Shown here: in pieces, positions 44,009-52,563 of the stretch | Numbering within the stretch: the first letter of the stretch is position 1 | Layout of the letters: each line of letters opens with the position of its first letter | Assembly: GCA_963820795.1 (NCBI GenBank) | Contig: CAWGBJ010000009.1 | Coordinates: 186,001 to 250,000 of the forward strand | Origin: Roseiarcus sp963820795 | GTDB lineage: Bacteria; Pseudomonadota; Alphaproteobacteria; Rhizobiales; Beijerinckiaceae | DNA: 64,000 bases | Direction: 5' to 3' | Made by a program: the position numbers and the translations under genes | Notes under the pieces: model-generated | Seen by the model: only the letters and a program-made list of their open reading frames with translations | Databases searched by the model: none | What the model was told of the DNA's origin: nothing

Positions 44009-45951
44009 CCGCGCGCTTCTCTTCCGTCCTTGTCGCCAATCGCGGCGAGATCGCCTGCCGGATCATCCGCGCCGCCCGCGCCGAGGGCCTCCGCGTCATT
44101 GCCGTCTACAGCGACGCCGACGCCGAGGCCTTGCATGTGCGCCTCGCCGACGCCGCCGTGCGCATCGGCCCGGCGCCGGCGGCGCAGTCCTATCTCTCGA
44201 TCCCGAACCTCGTCGGCGCGGCCAAGGCGGCCGGCGCCGAGGCTGTCCATCCGGGCTACGGCTTCCTCGCCGAGAGCGCCGATTTCGCCGAAGCCTGCAT
44301 CGCCGCCGGCCTCGTCTTCGTCGGGCCGCCGCCGGTCGTCATCCGCGCCATGGGCGACAAGGCCGCGGCCAAGGCGCGGATGGCGGCGGCGGGCGTGCCC
44401 TGCGCGCCCGGATACCATGGAGAAGACCAGAGCCCGGCGCGTTTCGCCGAGGAGGCCAGGCGCATCGGCTATCCGATCATGGTCAAGGCGAGCGCCGGCG
44501 GCGGCGGGCGCGGCATGCGGCTCGTACGCGCGCCGGAGGAGCTAGAGGCGGCGCTGCGTTCTGCCGCCGCCGAGGCTGAGAAAGCCTTCGGCGACGGCCG
44601 TCTCCTGATCGAGCGGGCGCTTCTCGGCGCCCGCCATGTCGAGATCCAGGTGTTCGGCGACGAGCAGGGGACAATCGTCCATCTCGGCGAGCGCGACTGC
44701 TCCATCCAGCGCCGTCATCAGAAGCTGATCGAGGAAGCGCCGTCGCCGGCGGTCTCGCCCGAACTTCGCGCGAAGATCGGCGGGGCCGCCGTCAAGGCCG
44801 CGGCGGCGGTCGGCTACGTCGGCGCGGGGACGGTCGAATTCCTGCTCGCCGACGACGGCCGCTTCTATTTCCTCGAGATGAACACCCGCATCCAGGTCGA
44901 GCATCCGGTGACCGAAGGCGTGACCGGGATCGACTTGGTGCGCCTGCAGTTTCTGGTCGCGCAGGGCCGCCCGCTGCCCTTTGCGCAAGCCGACGTCGCG
45001 CTCAAAGGCCATGCGATCGAGGCGCGGCTCTATGCGGAAGATCCGGCCGCCGGCTTCCTGCCTTCGAGCGGGCGCATCGCGGCCTGGCGCGCCGGCGAGG
45101 GCGAGGGCGTCCGCTTCGATGGCGGCGTCGAAAGCGGAACCATCGTCCCGCCCGACTACGATTCGCTGCTCGCCAAGGCGATCGCCTTCGGCGCCGACCG
45201 GGAGGAGGCGCGGCGGCGGCTCGTGCGGGCGCTGCAGGAGACTTTTGTCGCCGGCGTGACGAGCAACCGCGACTATCTCGTCGAGGCGTTGCAGCGGCCG
45301 GAATTCGTCGGCGGGCAGGCGACGACCGCATTCGTCGAAGCCGCACCGCCCGAGCGCCGCCGCCCCGGACCTCGAGGCGATCGCGCTGGCGGCGCTCCTC
45401 TTCGTCGACCGCGACGGCCCGTCGGCGCCGACCGCGGCATGGCGCGCCTCACCGTTGAGGCTTTCCGCCGGCAGGGCGGAGTTCGCGGTCTCGGTTCGCC
45501 GGGAGCGCCAGGAATGGAGCGTTGCGCTCGGGACGGCGAGACCGTCGCGATGCGCCTCCTCGCGCGCACCGAGCACCACGTGCGCTTCGTCTGTCGCGGC
45601 ATCGTCGGCAGCGCCGCCTACGCCCGCGACGGCGACGACGCTGTGGCTCGACTTCAAGGGCGCCTGCCGCGCCTTCCTCGACCGCACCTATGAACCGCCG
45701 CAGCGCGAGGGCGAACACGCCGACGGCGCGGTGCGCGCGCCGGTCAGCGGCGTCGATCGTCGGGGTCGAGGCGCCGGTCAGGCGACCGGGTGCGGCGCGG
45801 GCAGGCGCTGGCGACGGTTGAAGCGATGAAGATGCAATATTCCCTTCTCGCCCCGATCGACGGCATCGTCGCCGAAGCCAACGCGGTTGAGGGCGCACAG
45901 ACGCAACAGCGCGCGCTTCTGTTCGCCATCGAACCGCATGCGGAGCCGTGA
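44005..45951 (+). pseudogene. Acyl-CoA carboxylase biotin-carrying (alpha) subunit, five frameshifts in the C-terminal third
   Basis: About 648 residues if repaired. The biotin carboxylase part is intact: SVLVANRGEIACRIIRAA, HPGYGFLAESADFAEAC, ATP-grasp GGGGRGMRLV and FLEMNTRIQVEHPVTEGVTG. The carrier domain has the biotin attachment VEAMKM (Lys codon at 45829). The linker and the start of the carrier domain are broken as read by slips near 45365 (+1), 45531 (-1), 45637 (+1), 45755 (+1) and 45798 (+1), with similarity resuming each time. Start TTG 44005 overlaps the previous stop; GTG 43990 is possible. Pairs with the beta subunit at 41591. Confidence 0.82.
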
Positions 45952-45952
45952 C

Positions 45953-46823
45953 ATGCAGAAGGCCGTCGTCACCTGCGCGCTGACGGGCGTCTTGACCGAC
46001 CCCGCCGTCTATCCGGCCCCGGTGACGCCGGAGGACATGGCGCGCGAGGCGAGGCGCGCCTTCGACGAAGGCGCCAGCGTCGTCCATGTCCACTTCCGCC
46101 GGCTCGAGCCGGGCAAGGGCCATCTGCCCTCGTGGGACCCGGAGGTCGCGGTCGCCGTCGTCTCGGCGATCCGCGACGCCGTGCCCCGGAATCATCGTCA
46201 ACCAGACGACCGGCGTCGTCGGTCCGGACATTGCCGGCCCGCTCGCCTGCCTGCGCGCCGTGCGGCCGGAGATCGCGGCGCTCAACGCCGGTTCGCTCAA
46301 TTATCTTAAGACGCGCAGCGACGGGACGTGGGCTTGGCCGCCAATGCTGTTCGACAACCCGGTCGAGAAGGCGGCGGCTTTCTTGAGCGCGATGCGGGCA
46401 TGCGCGGTCGAGCCCGAGTTCGAGTGCTTCGACACCGGCATCGTGCGCATGGCCGCGGCGATTGCGCGCAACTGCGGCTACGAGCGCGCGCCCAAGTATA
46501 ATTTCGTCATGGGCGTCGAATCCGGCATGCCCGCCGACCCGGATCTGCTGCCGATCCTGCTGCGGCTCGTCGCCGCCGGCGCGCGCTGGAGCGTGACCGC
46601 CATCGGGCGCAAGGAGATCTGGCCGCTGCACCGCCGCGCCGCCGAGCTCGGCGGCGATTTGCGCACCGGCCTCGAGGATACGATCTACCTTCCCGACGGC
46701 GCGCGCGCCGCCTCCAATGGCGAACTCGTCAAGGCGCTGGTCGCCCTCGCCCGCGACGCAGGCCGCGCCATCGCCTCGCCCGACGAGGCGCGCCACGCCC
46801 TCGGCCTTTCGCCACAACCTTAA
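45953..46823 (+). CDS. Beta-keto acid cleavage enzyme, BKACE/DUF849 (one-base frameshift)
   Basis: About 290 residues if repaired. DUF849 family: VVTCALTGVLTDPAVYPAPV, the zinc site VVHVHFRRLEPGKG, INQTTG-like VNQTTGVV, EFECFDTGIVRMAAA and NFVMGVESGMP. Such enzymes condense a beta-keto acid with acetyl-CoA and cleave it to acetoacetate and an acyl-CoA. A +1 slip in the CCCC run at 46184-46187 breaks the frame; similarity resumes at IIVNQTTG and ends at TAA 46823. Starts one base after the alpha-subunit stop, so it belongs to the same operon. Confidence 0.82.
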
Positions 46824-46836
46824 AGGAGTCCCGGCC

Positions 46837-48003
46837 ATGACCGCGCATTCGCTCGACGCCGCCATGCGCGCCAGCCCGTTCTACACGCCCGAGCACGAAG
46901 CGTTCCGGCAGACGTTGCGCCGGTTCGTCGCGCGCGAGATCGAACCTTTCGCCAACCAGTGGGACGAGGACGGCGCGTTCCCGCGCGAGCTCTACAAGAA
47001 GGCCGCTGAAATCGGCTATATGCAGCTCGGTTATCCCGAGCGCTACGGCGGGATCGAATGCGACCGCTTCATGCGCATCATCGCCATGCAGGAGATCGCG
47101 CGCGGCGGCTCGGGCGGGGTCGCCGCCGGCCTCTTCAGCCACACGATCGGCGCGCCGCCGATCCTTCATCGCGGCTCGGAAGCGATGAAGGCGCGCGTGC
47201 TGCCGCAAATCCTGTCGGGCGAGAAAATCTCGGCGCTCGCCATCACCGAGCCGAGCGGCGGCTCCGACGTCGCCAACCTCAGAACGAACGCGCGGCGCGA
47301 CGGCGATCATTTCGTCATCAACGGCTCCAAGACCTTCATCACCTCGGGCATGCGCGCCGACTTCATCACGCTGGCGGTCCGCACCGGCGGCCCCGGCGCG
47401 AGCGGCGTGAGTCTGGTGCTTGTCGAGGGCAATCCGGAAGGTCTGCAGCGTACGCCGCTCAAGAAAATGGGCTGGTGGTGCTCGGACACGGCGACGCTCT
47501 ATTTCGACAATTGCCGGGTGCCCGCCGCCAATCTCATCGGCGACGAGGGCGCGGGGTTCCGCGCCATCATGCTCAATTTCAATGACGAGCGCCTGCATGG
47601 GGCGGCCGGTTCGATCGCCTTCGCCCGCGTCTGTCTGGAGGAGGCGATCGCCTACGCCAAAGAGCGCGTGACCTTCGGCAAGCCGATCGTCCAGCATCAG
47701 GTGATCCGCCACAAGCTTGTCGATATGGCGCAGCGGATCGAGGCGTCGCAGGCGATGCTGGAGCTTCTGACCTGGCGGCTCGAACACGGCGAGAACCCCG
47801 TCGCCGAGATCTGCATGCTGAAGAACCAGGCGACGATGACGCTCGCCTTCTGCGCCTCCGAGGGGGTGCAGATTTTCGGCGGCGCGGGCTTCATGCGCGG
47901 CGCCAAGGTCGAGCGCATCTACCGCGAAGTGAAGGTCAACGCCATCGGCGCCGGGACGGAGGAAATCATGAAGGATCTCGCCAGCCGGCAAATGGGGCTC
48001 TAG
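46837..48003 (+). CDS. Acyl-CoA dehydrogenase
   Basis: 388 residues, intact. Substrate/FAD motifs LAITEPSGGSDVANLRTNA and FNDERLHGAAGSIAFARV; C-terminal IFGGAGFMRGAKVERIYREV and AGTEEIMKDLA. Good ribosome site AAAGGAG. Likely removes two hydrogens from the CoA ester before hydration by the neighbouring crotonase. It is the fifth consecutive gene of the acyl-CoA cluster, 13 bases after BKACE, and unlike its upstream neighbours has no frameshift. Confidence 0.93.
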   Translation: MTAHSLDAAMRASPFYTPEHEAFRQTLRRFVAREIEPFANQWDEDGAFPRELYKKAAEIGYMQLGYPERYGGIECDRFMRIIAMQEIARGGSGGVAAGLFSHTIGAPPILHRGSEAMKARVLPQILSGEKISALAITEPSGGSDVANLRTNARRDGDHFVINGSKTFITSGMRADFITLAVRTGGPGASGVSLVLVEGNPEGLQRTPLKKMGWWCSDTATLYFDNCRVPAANLIGDEGAGFRAIMLNFNDERLHGAAGSIAFARVCLEEAIAYAKERVTFGKPIVQHQVIRHKLVDMAQRIEASQAMLELLTWRLEHGENPVAEICMLKNQATMTLAFCASEGVQIFGGAGFMRGAKVERIYREVKVNAIGAGTEEIMKDLASRQMGL

Positions 48004-48025
48004 CGCGTGAAGCCCGCCATGAGCC

Positions 48026-48108
48026 GTCATTGCGAGCCGCAGGCGAAGCAAACCATGCCATCGGGCGCAGACCATGGATTGCTTCGGCCCTGCGGGCCTC
48101 GCAATGAC
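48026..48108. repeat. GTCATTGCGAG-type palindromic repeat
   Basis: Starts GTCATTGCGAGCCGCAGGCG and ends CTCGCAATGAC, with the core GATTGCTTCGG. Same family as 22371, 63213 and 63325. It lies between the acyl-CoA dehydrogenase and the GST gene and may act as a terminator-like separator. Confidence 0.8.
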
Positions 48109-48176
48109 ACCGGTTACGGGGGCTGTGGGCAATACTCGACGGCGCCGACAGTTCGACGAAATGGAGCGCGACGCAC

Positions 48177-48854
48177 ATGATCACCCTCTGGCATTGCGCC
48201 GACGCGCGCTCCTTTCGGGCGCTATGGGCGCTGGAGGAGGTGGGCCAGCCGTACCGCCTCGAAATCCTGCCCTTCCCGCCGCGCTTCCTCGCGCGCGAGT
48301 ACCTCGAGCTCAATCCGCTCGGCACGGTGCCGCTGATGATTGACGGCGCCGTCCGGATGACCGAATCGGCTGCGATCTGCCAGTATCTCGCCGAGCGCTA
48401 CGCCGGCCCGCCGCTCGCCGTGCGGCCGGACGAGCCGGACTACGGCGCCTACCTTAACGCGCTCCATCTCGGCGAGGCGACGCTGACCTGGCCGCAGGCC
48501 GTCATGCTTTACCTCGGCCGCTTCCAGCGGCCCGAGCGACGCCTCCCGCAGGCCGTCGAATATTACGGCCGCTGGATGCTTGGGCGTCTTTCGGGTTTCG
48601 AACGCATGCTGGAGGGGGCGGAGCATGTCGCTGCCGGCCGCTTCACGGTCGCCGACATTTCGGTCGGCTACGCGCTGATGCTGCTCAAGATCACCGAACT
48701 GTTCGATCAGGCGCCCGCTTCGCTGCAAGCCTATTATGGCCGCCTCAGGGAGCGGCCGGCGTTCCAGCGGGCGAAGGCGGCGCAGAAGGCCGCTGCCGCC
48801 GAGAAGGGCGTGCAGCCGCCAGCGCCGACGGACGGCGGCGAAAGCACGGGCTGA
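48177..48854 (+). CDS. Glutathione S-transferase family protein
   Basis: 225 residues: thioredoxin-like N-terminal domain (MITLWHCADARSFRALWALE with the usual LNPLGTVPLM), then the all-helical C-terminal domain with GRFTVADISVGYAL. The last 20 residues are an Ala/Gly/Pro tail. Function beyond GSH-dependent conjugation or isomerisation is unknown. Separated from the acyl-CoA cluster by a repeat; followed after 38 bases by an acyl-CoA ligase, so the two may be co-transcribed. Confidence 0.88.
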   Translation: MITLWHCADARSFRALWALEEVGQPYRLEILPFPPRFLAREYLELNPLGTVPLMIDGAVRMTESAAICQYLAERYAGPPLAVRPDEPDYGAYLNALHLGEATLTWPQAVMLYLGRFQRPERRLPQAVEYYGRWMLGRLSGFERMLEGAEHVAAGRFTVADISVGYALMLLKITELFDQAPASLQAYYGRLRERPAFQRAKAAQKAAAAEKGVQPPAPTDGGESTG

Positions 48855-48892
48855 AAACGGACCGAGCGACAAACGAAAGGGAGGACGCACTT

Positions 48893-50419
48893 ATGACGCC
48901 TGACATTGGCCTCGCCAACTGGTTCGCTCAACGCGCGCGCCGCACGCCCGAACGCAAGGCGTTGCGCTTCGAAGGCCGCGACTGGACCTACGCTCAGATG
49001 CAGCAGGCGATCGAGGACTGCGCCGCGCGACTGGCGGCGCTCGGGATCGGCAAGGGCGAGCGAGTCGCCTTTCTCGGCCACAACCAGCCGATGTTCTTCT
49101 TCGCCATGTTCGCCTCGGCCCGTCTCGGCGCGATCTTTGTGCCGCTCAATTTCCGCCTCACCGGTCCGGAACTCGCCTTCATGATCGAGGATTGCGCCGC
49201 CAGGGCGCTGATCGTCGACGCGCAGCACCGTCCGGTGATCGAGCCGCAGCGCGGGCGGTTCGCCGCGCTCAAGGCGTTCTTGCCCGCCGAGGACGAGGCG
49301 CACTGGACCGCGGCCCCCGTGGCGGCAACCGAGCCGGTCCGGGCGCTCGAGGACGACGTCGCGATGATCATGTACACCTCCGGCACCACCGGCCGGCCGA
49401 AAGGCGCGATGCTGACGCATGGCAATATCTGGTGGAACAACGCCAACGGCATGCATGCGCTCGACGTCCTCGGGGACGACGTAACGCTGACGCCGGCGCC
49501 CGTCTTTCACATCGGCGGGCTCAACGTGACGACGCTGATGACCTTGCAGAAAGGCGGCTTGGTCGTCCTGCATCGAACCTTCGATCCCGCCCGGGCGCTT
49601 GCCGACATCCCCGCCAACAAGGTGACGACGATGTTCGGCGTGCCGGCGATGTTCCTGTTCATGGCCCAGCATCCGGAGTTCGCCGCGACGGATCTCTCGT
49701 CGGTTCGAGTCCTGGTTGTCGGCGGCGCGCCGTGTCCGCTGCCGCTGCTCAAGACCTATCTCGCCCGCGGCATCCCGATGCAGCAGGGCTACGGCCTCAC
49801 CGAGACGGCGCCGATGGTGAGCTTCCTTGCCTCGGAATATGCGCTGAGCAAGGTCGGCTCGTCCGGGCGACTGGCGCTGTTTGTCGAGGTCAAGATCGTC
49901 GACTCGAACGGACTGACCGTCGAGAAGCCGCGCGCACAGGGGGAGATCCTGGTGCGCGGTCCGAACGTGACGCCCGGCTACTGGGGCCTGCCCGAGGCGA
50001 CCGGGCTCGCCATCGACAAGGAGGGATGGTTCCACACCGGGGATGCAGGCTTCTTCGACGATGAGGGCTTTCTGACCATCAGCGACCGCATCAAGGACAT
50101 GATCATCGCCGGCGGCGAGAACGTCTATCCGGCCGAGGTGGAAAGCGCGCTGATGCGCCACCCCGCGATCGCCGAGGTCGCAGTGATCGGCGAACCGGAC
50201 GAGCAATGGGGCGAGGCTGTGATCGCGATCGCGGCGCTGAAGCCTTCGCAGTCGCTGACGATCGATGAGCTTCGCGACTTCGCGGGTGGGCAGCTCGCGC
50301 GCTATAAGCTGCCGCGGCGTCTCGAGATCGTCCCCGCGCTGCCGCGCAACGCGACGGGCAAGATCCTCAAGTATCAACTCAGACAGACATTCGCGCGGCC
50401 CAAAGACGCAGCGCAGTGA
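48893..50419 (+). CDS. Acyl-CoA synthetase (AMP-forming, FadD-like)
   Basis: 508 residues. Adenylation motifs in order: MYTSGTTGRPKGAML, QGYGLTETAPMV, GWFHTGDAGFFDDEGFLTIS, DRIKDMIIAGGENVYPAEVE, and the catalytic Lys in ATGKILKYQL. Activates a carboxylic acid to its CoA ester; medium- or aryl-acid type is possible. It is the natural entry enzyme for the acyl-CoA cluster on the same strand upstream. GGGAGG ribosome site before ATG 48893. Confidence 0.93.
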   Translation: MTPDIGLANWFAQRARRTPERKALRFEGRDWTYAQMQQAIEDCAARLAALGIGKGERVAFLGHNQPMFFFAMFASARLGAIFVPLNFRLTGPELAFMIEDCAARALIVDAQHRPVIEPQRGRFAALKAFLPAEDEAHWTAAPVAATEPVRALEDDVAMIMYTSGTTGRPKGAMLTHGNIWWNNANGMHALDVLGDDVTLTPAPVFHIGGLNVTTLMTLQKGGLVVLHRTFDPARALADIPANKVTTMFGVPAMFLFMAQHPEFAATDLSSVRVLVVGGAPCPLPLLKTYLARGIPMQQGYGLTETAPMVSFLASEYALSKVGSSGRLALFVEVKIVDSNGLTVEKPRAQGEILVRGPNVTPGYWGLPEATGLAIDKEGWFHTGDAGFFDDEGFLTISDRIKDMIIAGGENVYPAEVESALMRHPAIAEVAVIGEPDEQWGEAVIAIAALKPSQSLTIDELRDFAGGQLARYKLPRRLEIVPALPRNATGKILKYQLRQTFARPKDAAQ

Positions 50420-50512
50420 GCGGTTGAGCGCAGCGGCTCCAGGAGCGGCCATTCCTTGGCATGTCCCCTAGGGGTCGGCGCCACGTCCGCTTGGCGCCTG
50501 GCCGTCCGGCGT

Positions 50513-52033
50513 TCACCTGACTTGCGGCAGCGCCCGTCGGCTGACCTTGCCGTTGGCCGTGTGAGGGATCTCGCTGACGAAGACGATTTTGCGCGGGCGC
50601 TTGTAGACGGCGAGACGCTCGGCGCAATAGGCGAGGAGCGCGGCCTCGTCGGGCGTGTGCTCCGGTTTCGGGGTGACGAAGGCGGCGATGATCGACACCT
50701 CGTCCGCGACCTTGCGCTCGGCGACCGCCACATCGGCGACGTCGGGATGGGCGCTGAGGACCTTCTCGACCTCGAGCGGCGAAACGCGATAGCCGAAAGC
50801 GTTCATGATGTCGTCGTTGCGGCCGTGGTGCCAGACCCAGCCGTCGGCGTCGAACTCGGCGAGATCGCCGCCGATGAACCATTCGCCGCGAAAGGCCGCC
50901 GCCTCTTCCGCCGGACGGTTCCAGTAGCCGAGCATCAGGCCCGGATCGCTGCGGTGGACCGCAAGCAGCCCGGCTTCGCCGGCGGCCAGCGGCGCGGTTC
51001 CCCCCTCGACTGGCAGAATGGCGACGCGGCGGCCAGTCTGCGGGCGTCCCGGCGAACCAGGGCGGATCGCCTCGCCCGGGCGGCTCGAGATGTAGGTCGA
51101 GATCTCGCTCATGCCCAGAGACTTGTAGAGCCAGGTCCCGGTCGCCTCCCGCCAGTGGGCGAGCAGATCGGGCGACAGCGCTTCTCCCGCTGAGACGCCG
51201 TGCCGGAGTCTCGAAAGATCGGACTTCGACGGGTCGCCGTATTTCAGCATCTGGCGATAGACGCTGGGAACGGCGGCGAAGATCGTCGCGCCGGTCTTTT
51301 CGATGAGAAAGGGCCAGATCGCCGGGTCGCGCGGCCCGGTGTAGAGCGCCCCCGTAGCGCCGCGGGCGAGAGGATCGAAGACGCCGACGCCAAGCGTGTA
51401 AGTCCAGTTGATGTTGCCGGCGTGGAGCAGGATGTCGTCCTCGCTCAGCCCAAGCCAGTCCGCCGCCATCGGCCGGCGCCCGAGAACCGCGCGGTGGGCG
51501 TGCAGGACGCCTTTCGGCTCGGCCGTCGAGCCGGAGGTGAAGATGAGATACGCGGGATCGTCAGGCCCGGTCGGGGCATAATCGACCGGTTGACCATGGG
51601 CGGCGAGCCGCCGGGCCTCCTCGCGATCGAAGACCCGAAGATGAGCGAAAAGCGCGCGCTCCTTCGGATCAGCGTCGCCGAGGAAAACCGCCGCGGCGCC
51701 CGAATCCTTCGCCAGCGCCAGCGCCTCCGCCGAGGTCAAGAGGAGGGAGGCCGGCTGGGCGACGCAGCCGATCGCCGTCGTCGCGAAGAGGGCGAGCGAG
51801 AAATCGATGTCGTTCGCCGCGCGGATCATGACCCGGTCGCCCTTGGCGAGTCCGCTGGCGACGAGCCCGCCCGCGAGCCGGCGCGCCATCAGATCCAGTT
51901 CGCCGTAGCTCCACGAACGGAAAGCGTCCGGCCCGTCGGCGAGGATCAGCGCGGTCTTTTCGGGACGGAGCGCCGCCTGTCGCCCAAGGCAATGCCATGC
52001 GAGGTTGAACGTGTTCGCCGCGGCCGAATTCAT
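50513..52033 (-). CDS. Acyl/aryl-CoA ligase (benzoate-CoA ligase-like, AMP-forming)
   Basis: 506 residues from ATG 52031-52033 (GGAGG upstream). The frame extends further upstream without a family N-terminus. Motifs: IFTSGSTAEPKGVLHAHRAV, KSLGMSEISTY, WHHGRNDDIMNAFGYRVSPL and HTANGKVSRRALPQ. The HAHRAVLG and NINWTYTLGVG segments resemble the benzoate/4-hydroxybenzoate-CoA ligase subgroup. It is convergent with the FadD-like gene (93 bases between stops). Substrate unproven. It has no neighbour on its own strand. Confidence 0.9.
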   Translation of the reverse strand: MNSAAANTFNLAWHCLGRQAALRPEKTALILADGPDAFRSWSYGELDLMARRLAGGLVASGLAKGDRVMIRAANDIDFSLALFATTAIGCVAQPASLLLTSAEALALAKDSGAAAVFLGDADPKERALFAHLRVFDREEARRLAAHGQPVDYAPTGPDDPAYLIFTSGSTAEPKGVLHAHRAVLGRRPMAADWLGLSEDDILLHAGNINWTYTLGVGVFDPLARGATGALYTGPRDPAIWPFLIEKTGATIFAAVPSVYRQMLKYGDPSKSDLSRLRHGVSAGEALSPDLLAHWREATGTWLYKSLGMSEISTYISSRPGEAIRPGSPGRPQTGRRVAILPVEGGTAPLAAGEAGLLAVHRSDPGLMLGYWNRPAEEAAAFRGEWFIGGDLAEFDADGWVWHHGRNDDIMNAFGYRVSPLEVEKVLSAHPDVADVAVAERKVADEVSIIAAFVTPKPEHTPDEAALLAYCAERLAVYKRPRKIVFVSEIPHTANGKVSRRALPQVR

Positions 52034-52563
52034 GGAGGCAGTTCCTCCGCCCGCGGACGCCGCACCGTTTCCGCCTGTCGGCGACGACGCCCGACGATGA
52101 CGCCAATCTGCCCCTTCGGCGACCGGCGATTTAAGATAAGTCGGATTCCGCTTTGCTATTACGATAGTATTCCGGGTCGCGCGACGTCTGAGTCCGATCT
52201 GGCTCTGGCTTTCGGGCGCGGTTTCGAGAATTGCGTACTGGCTGATCCACCGTTTGAGTATCTCCACAAACCTTTGGGAAACTCTGCTTGCCTGAGACCA
52301 ATGAGAAGGCTACGCTTTTCAAACGGATTGGGAAGCGCGACGCGGATTCGCCGCCCCGGGGGCGCGTCGCGTCCGTGCAAACGGGGAACCGATCTGCTCG
52401 CAAATGCGAATGGTCATGGCGCCGCGGGGCGCAAGCGTGTCTCTAAACACTGCACTGCTCGAGGTTGAGCGTGAGCGCCACGGGCCGTAACTTGTCCTGA
52501 GTTTGAACTTCGGTTCAGTGTGTCGACGACACTGTTTTTCGCCTGAGGGAAAGTACATCCTGC
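52034..52563. other. Long divergent intergenic region before the polysaccharide genes
   Basis: 530 bases, noticeably more AT-rich than the flanking genes, with no supported ORF. It must hold the promoters of the ligase (minus) and the export gene (plus). A short inverted repeat at 52516-52534 is listed separately. No repeat shared with the rest of the window. Confidence 0.5.
52516..52534. promoter_or_regulatory. Inverted repeat upstream of the polysaccharide export gene
   Basis: CAGTGT, seven bases, ACACTG: a 6+6 perfect inverted repeat around GTCGACG, 30 bases before the start at 52564. A candidate operator; no known regulator consensus is matched. Confidence 0.35.
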
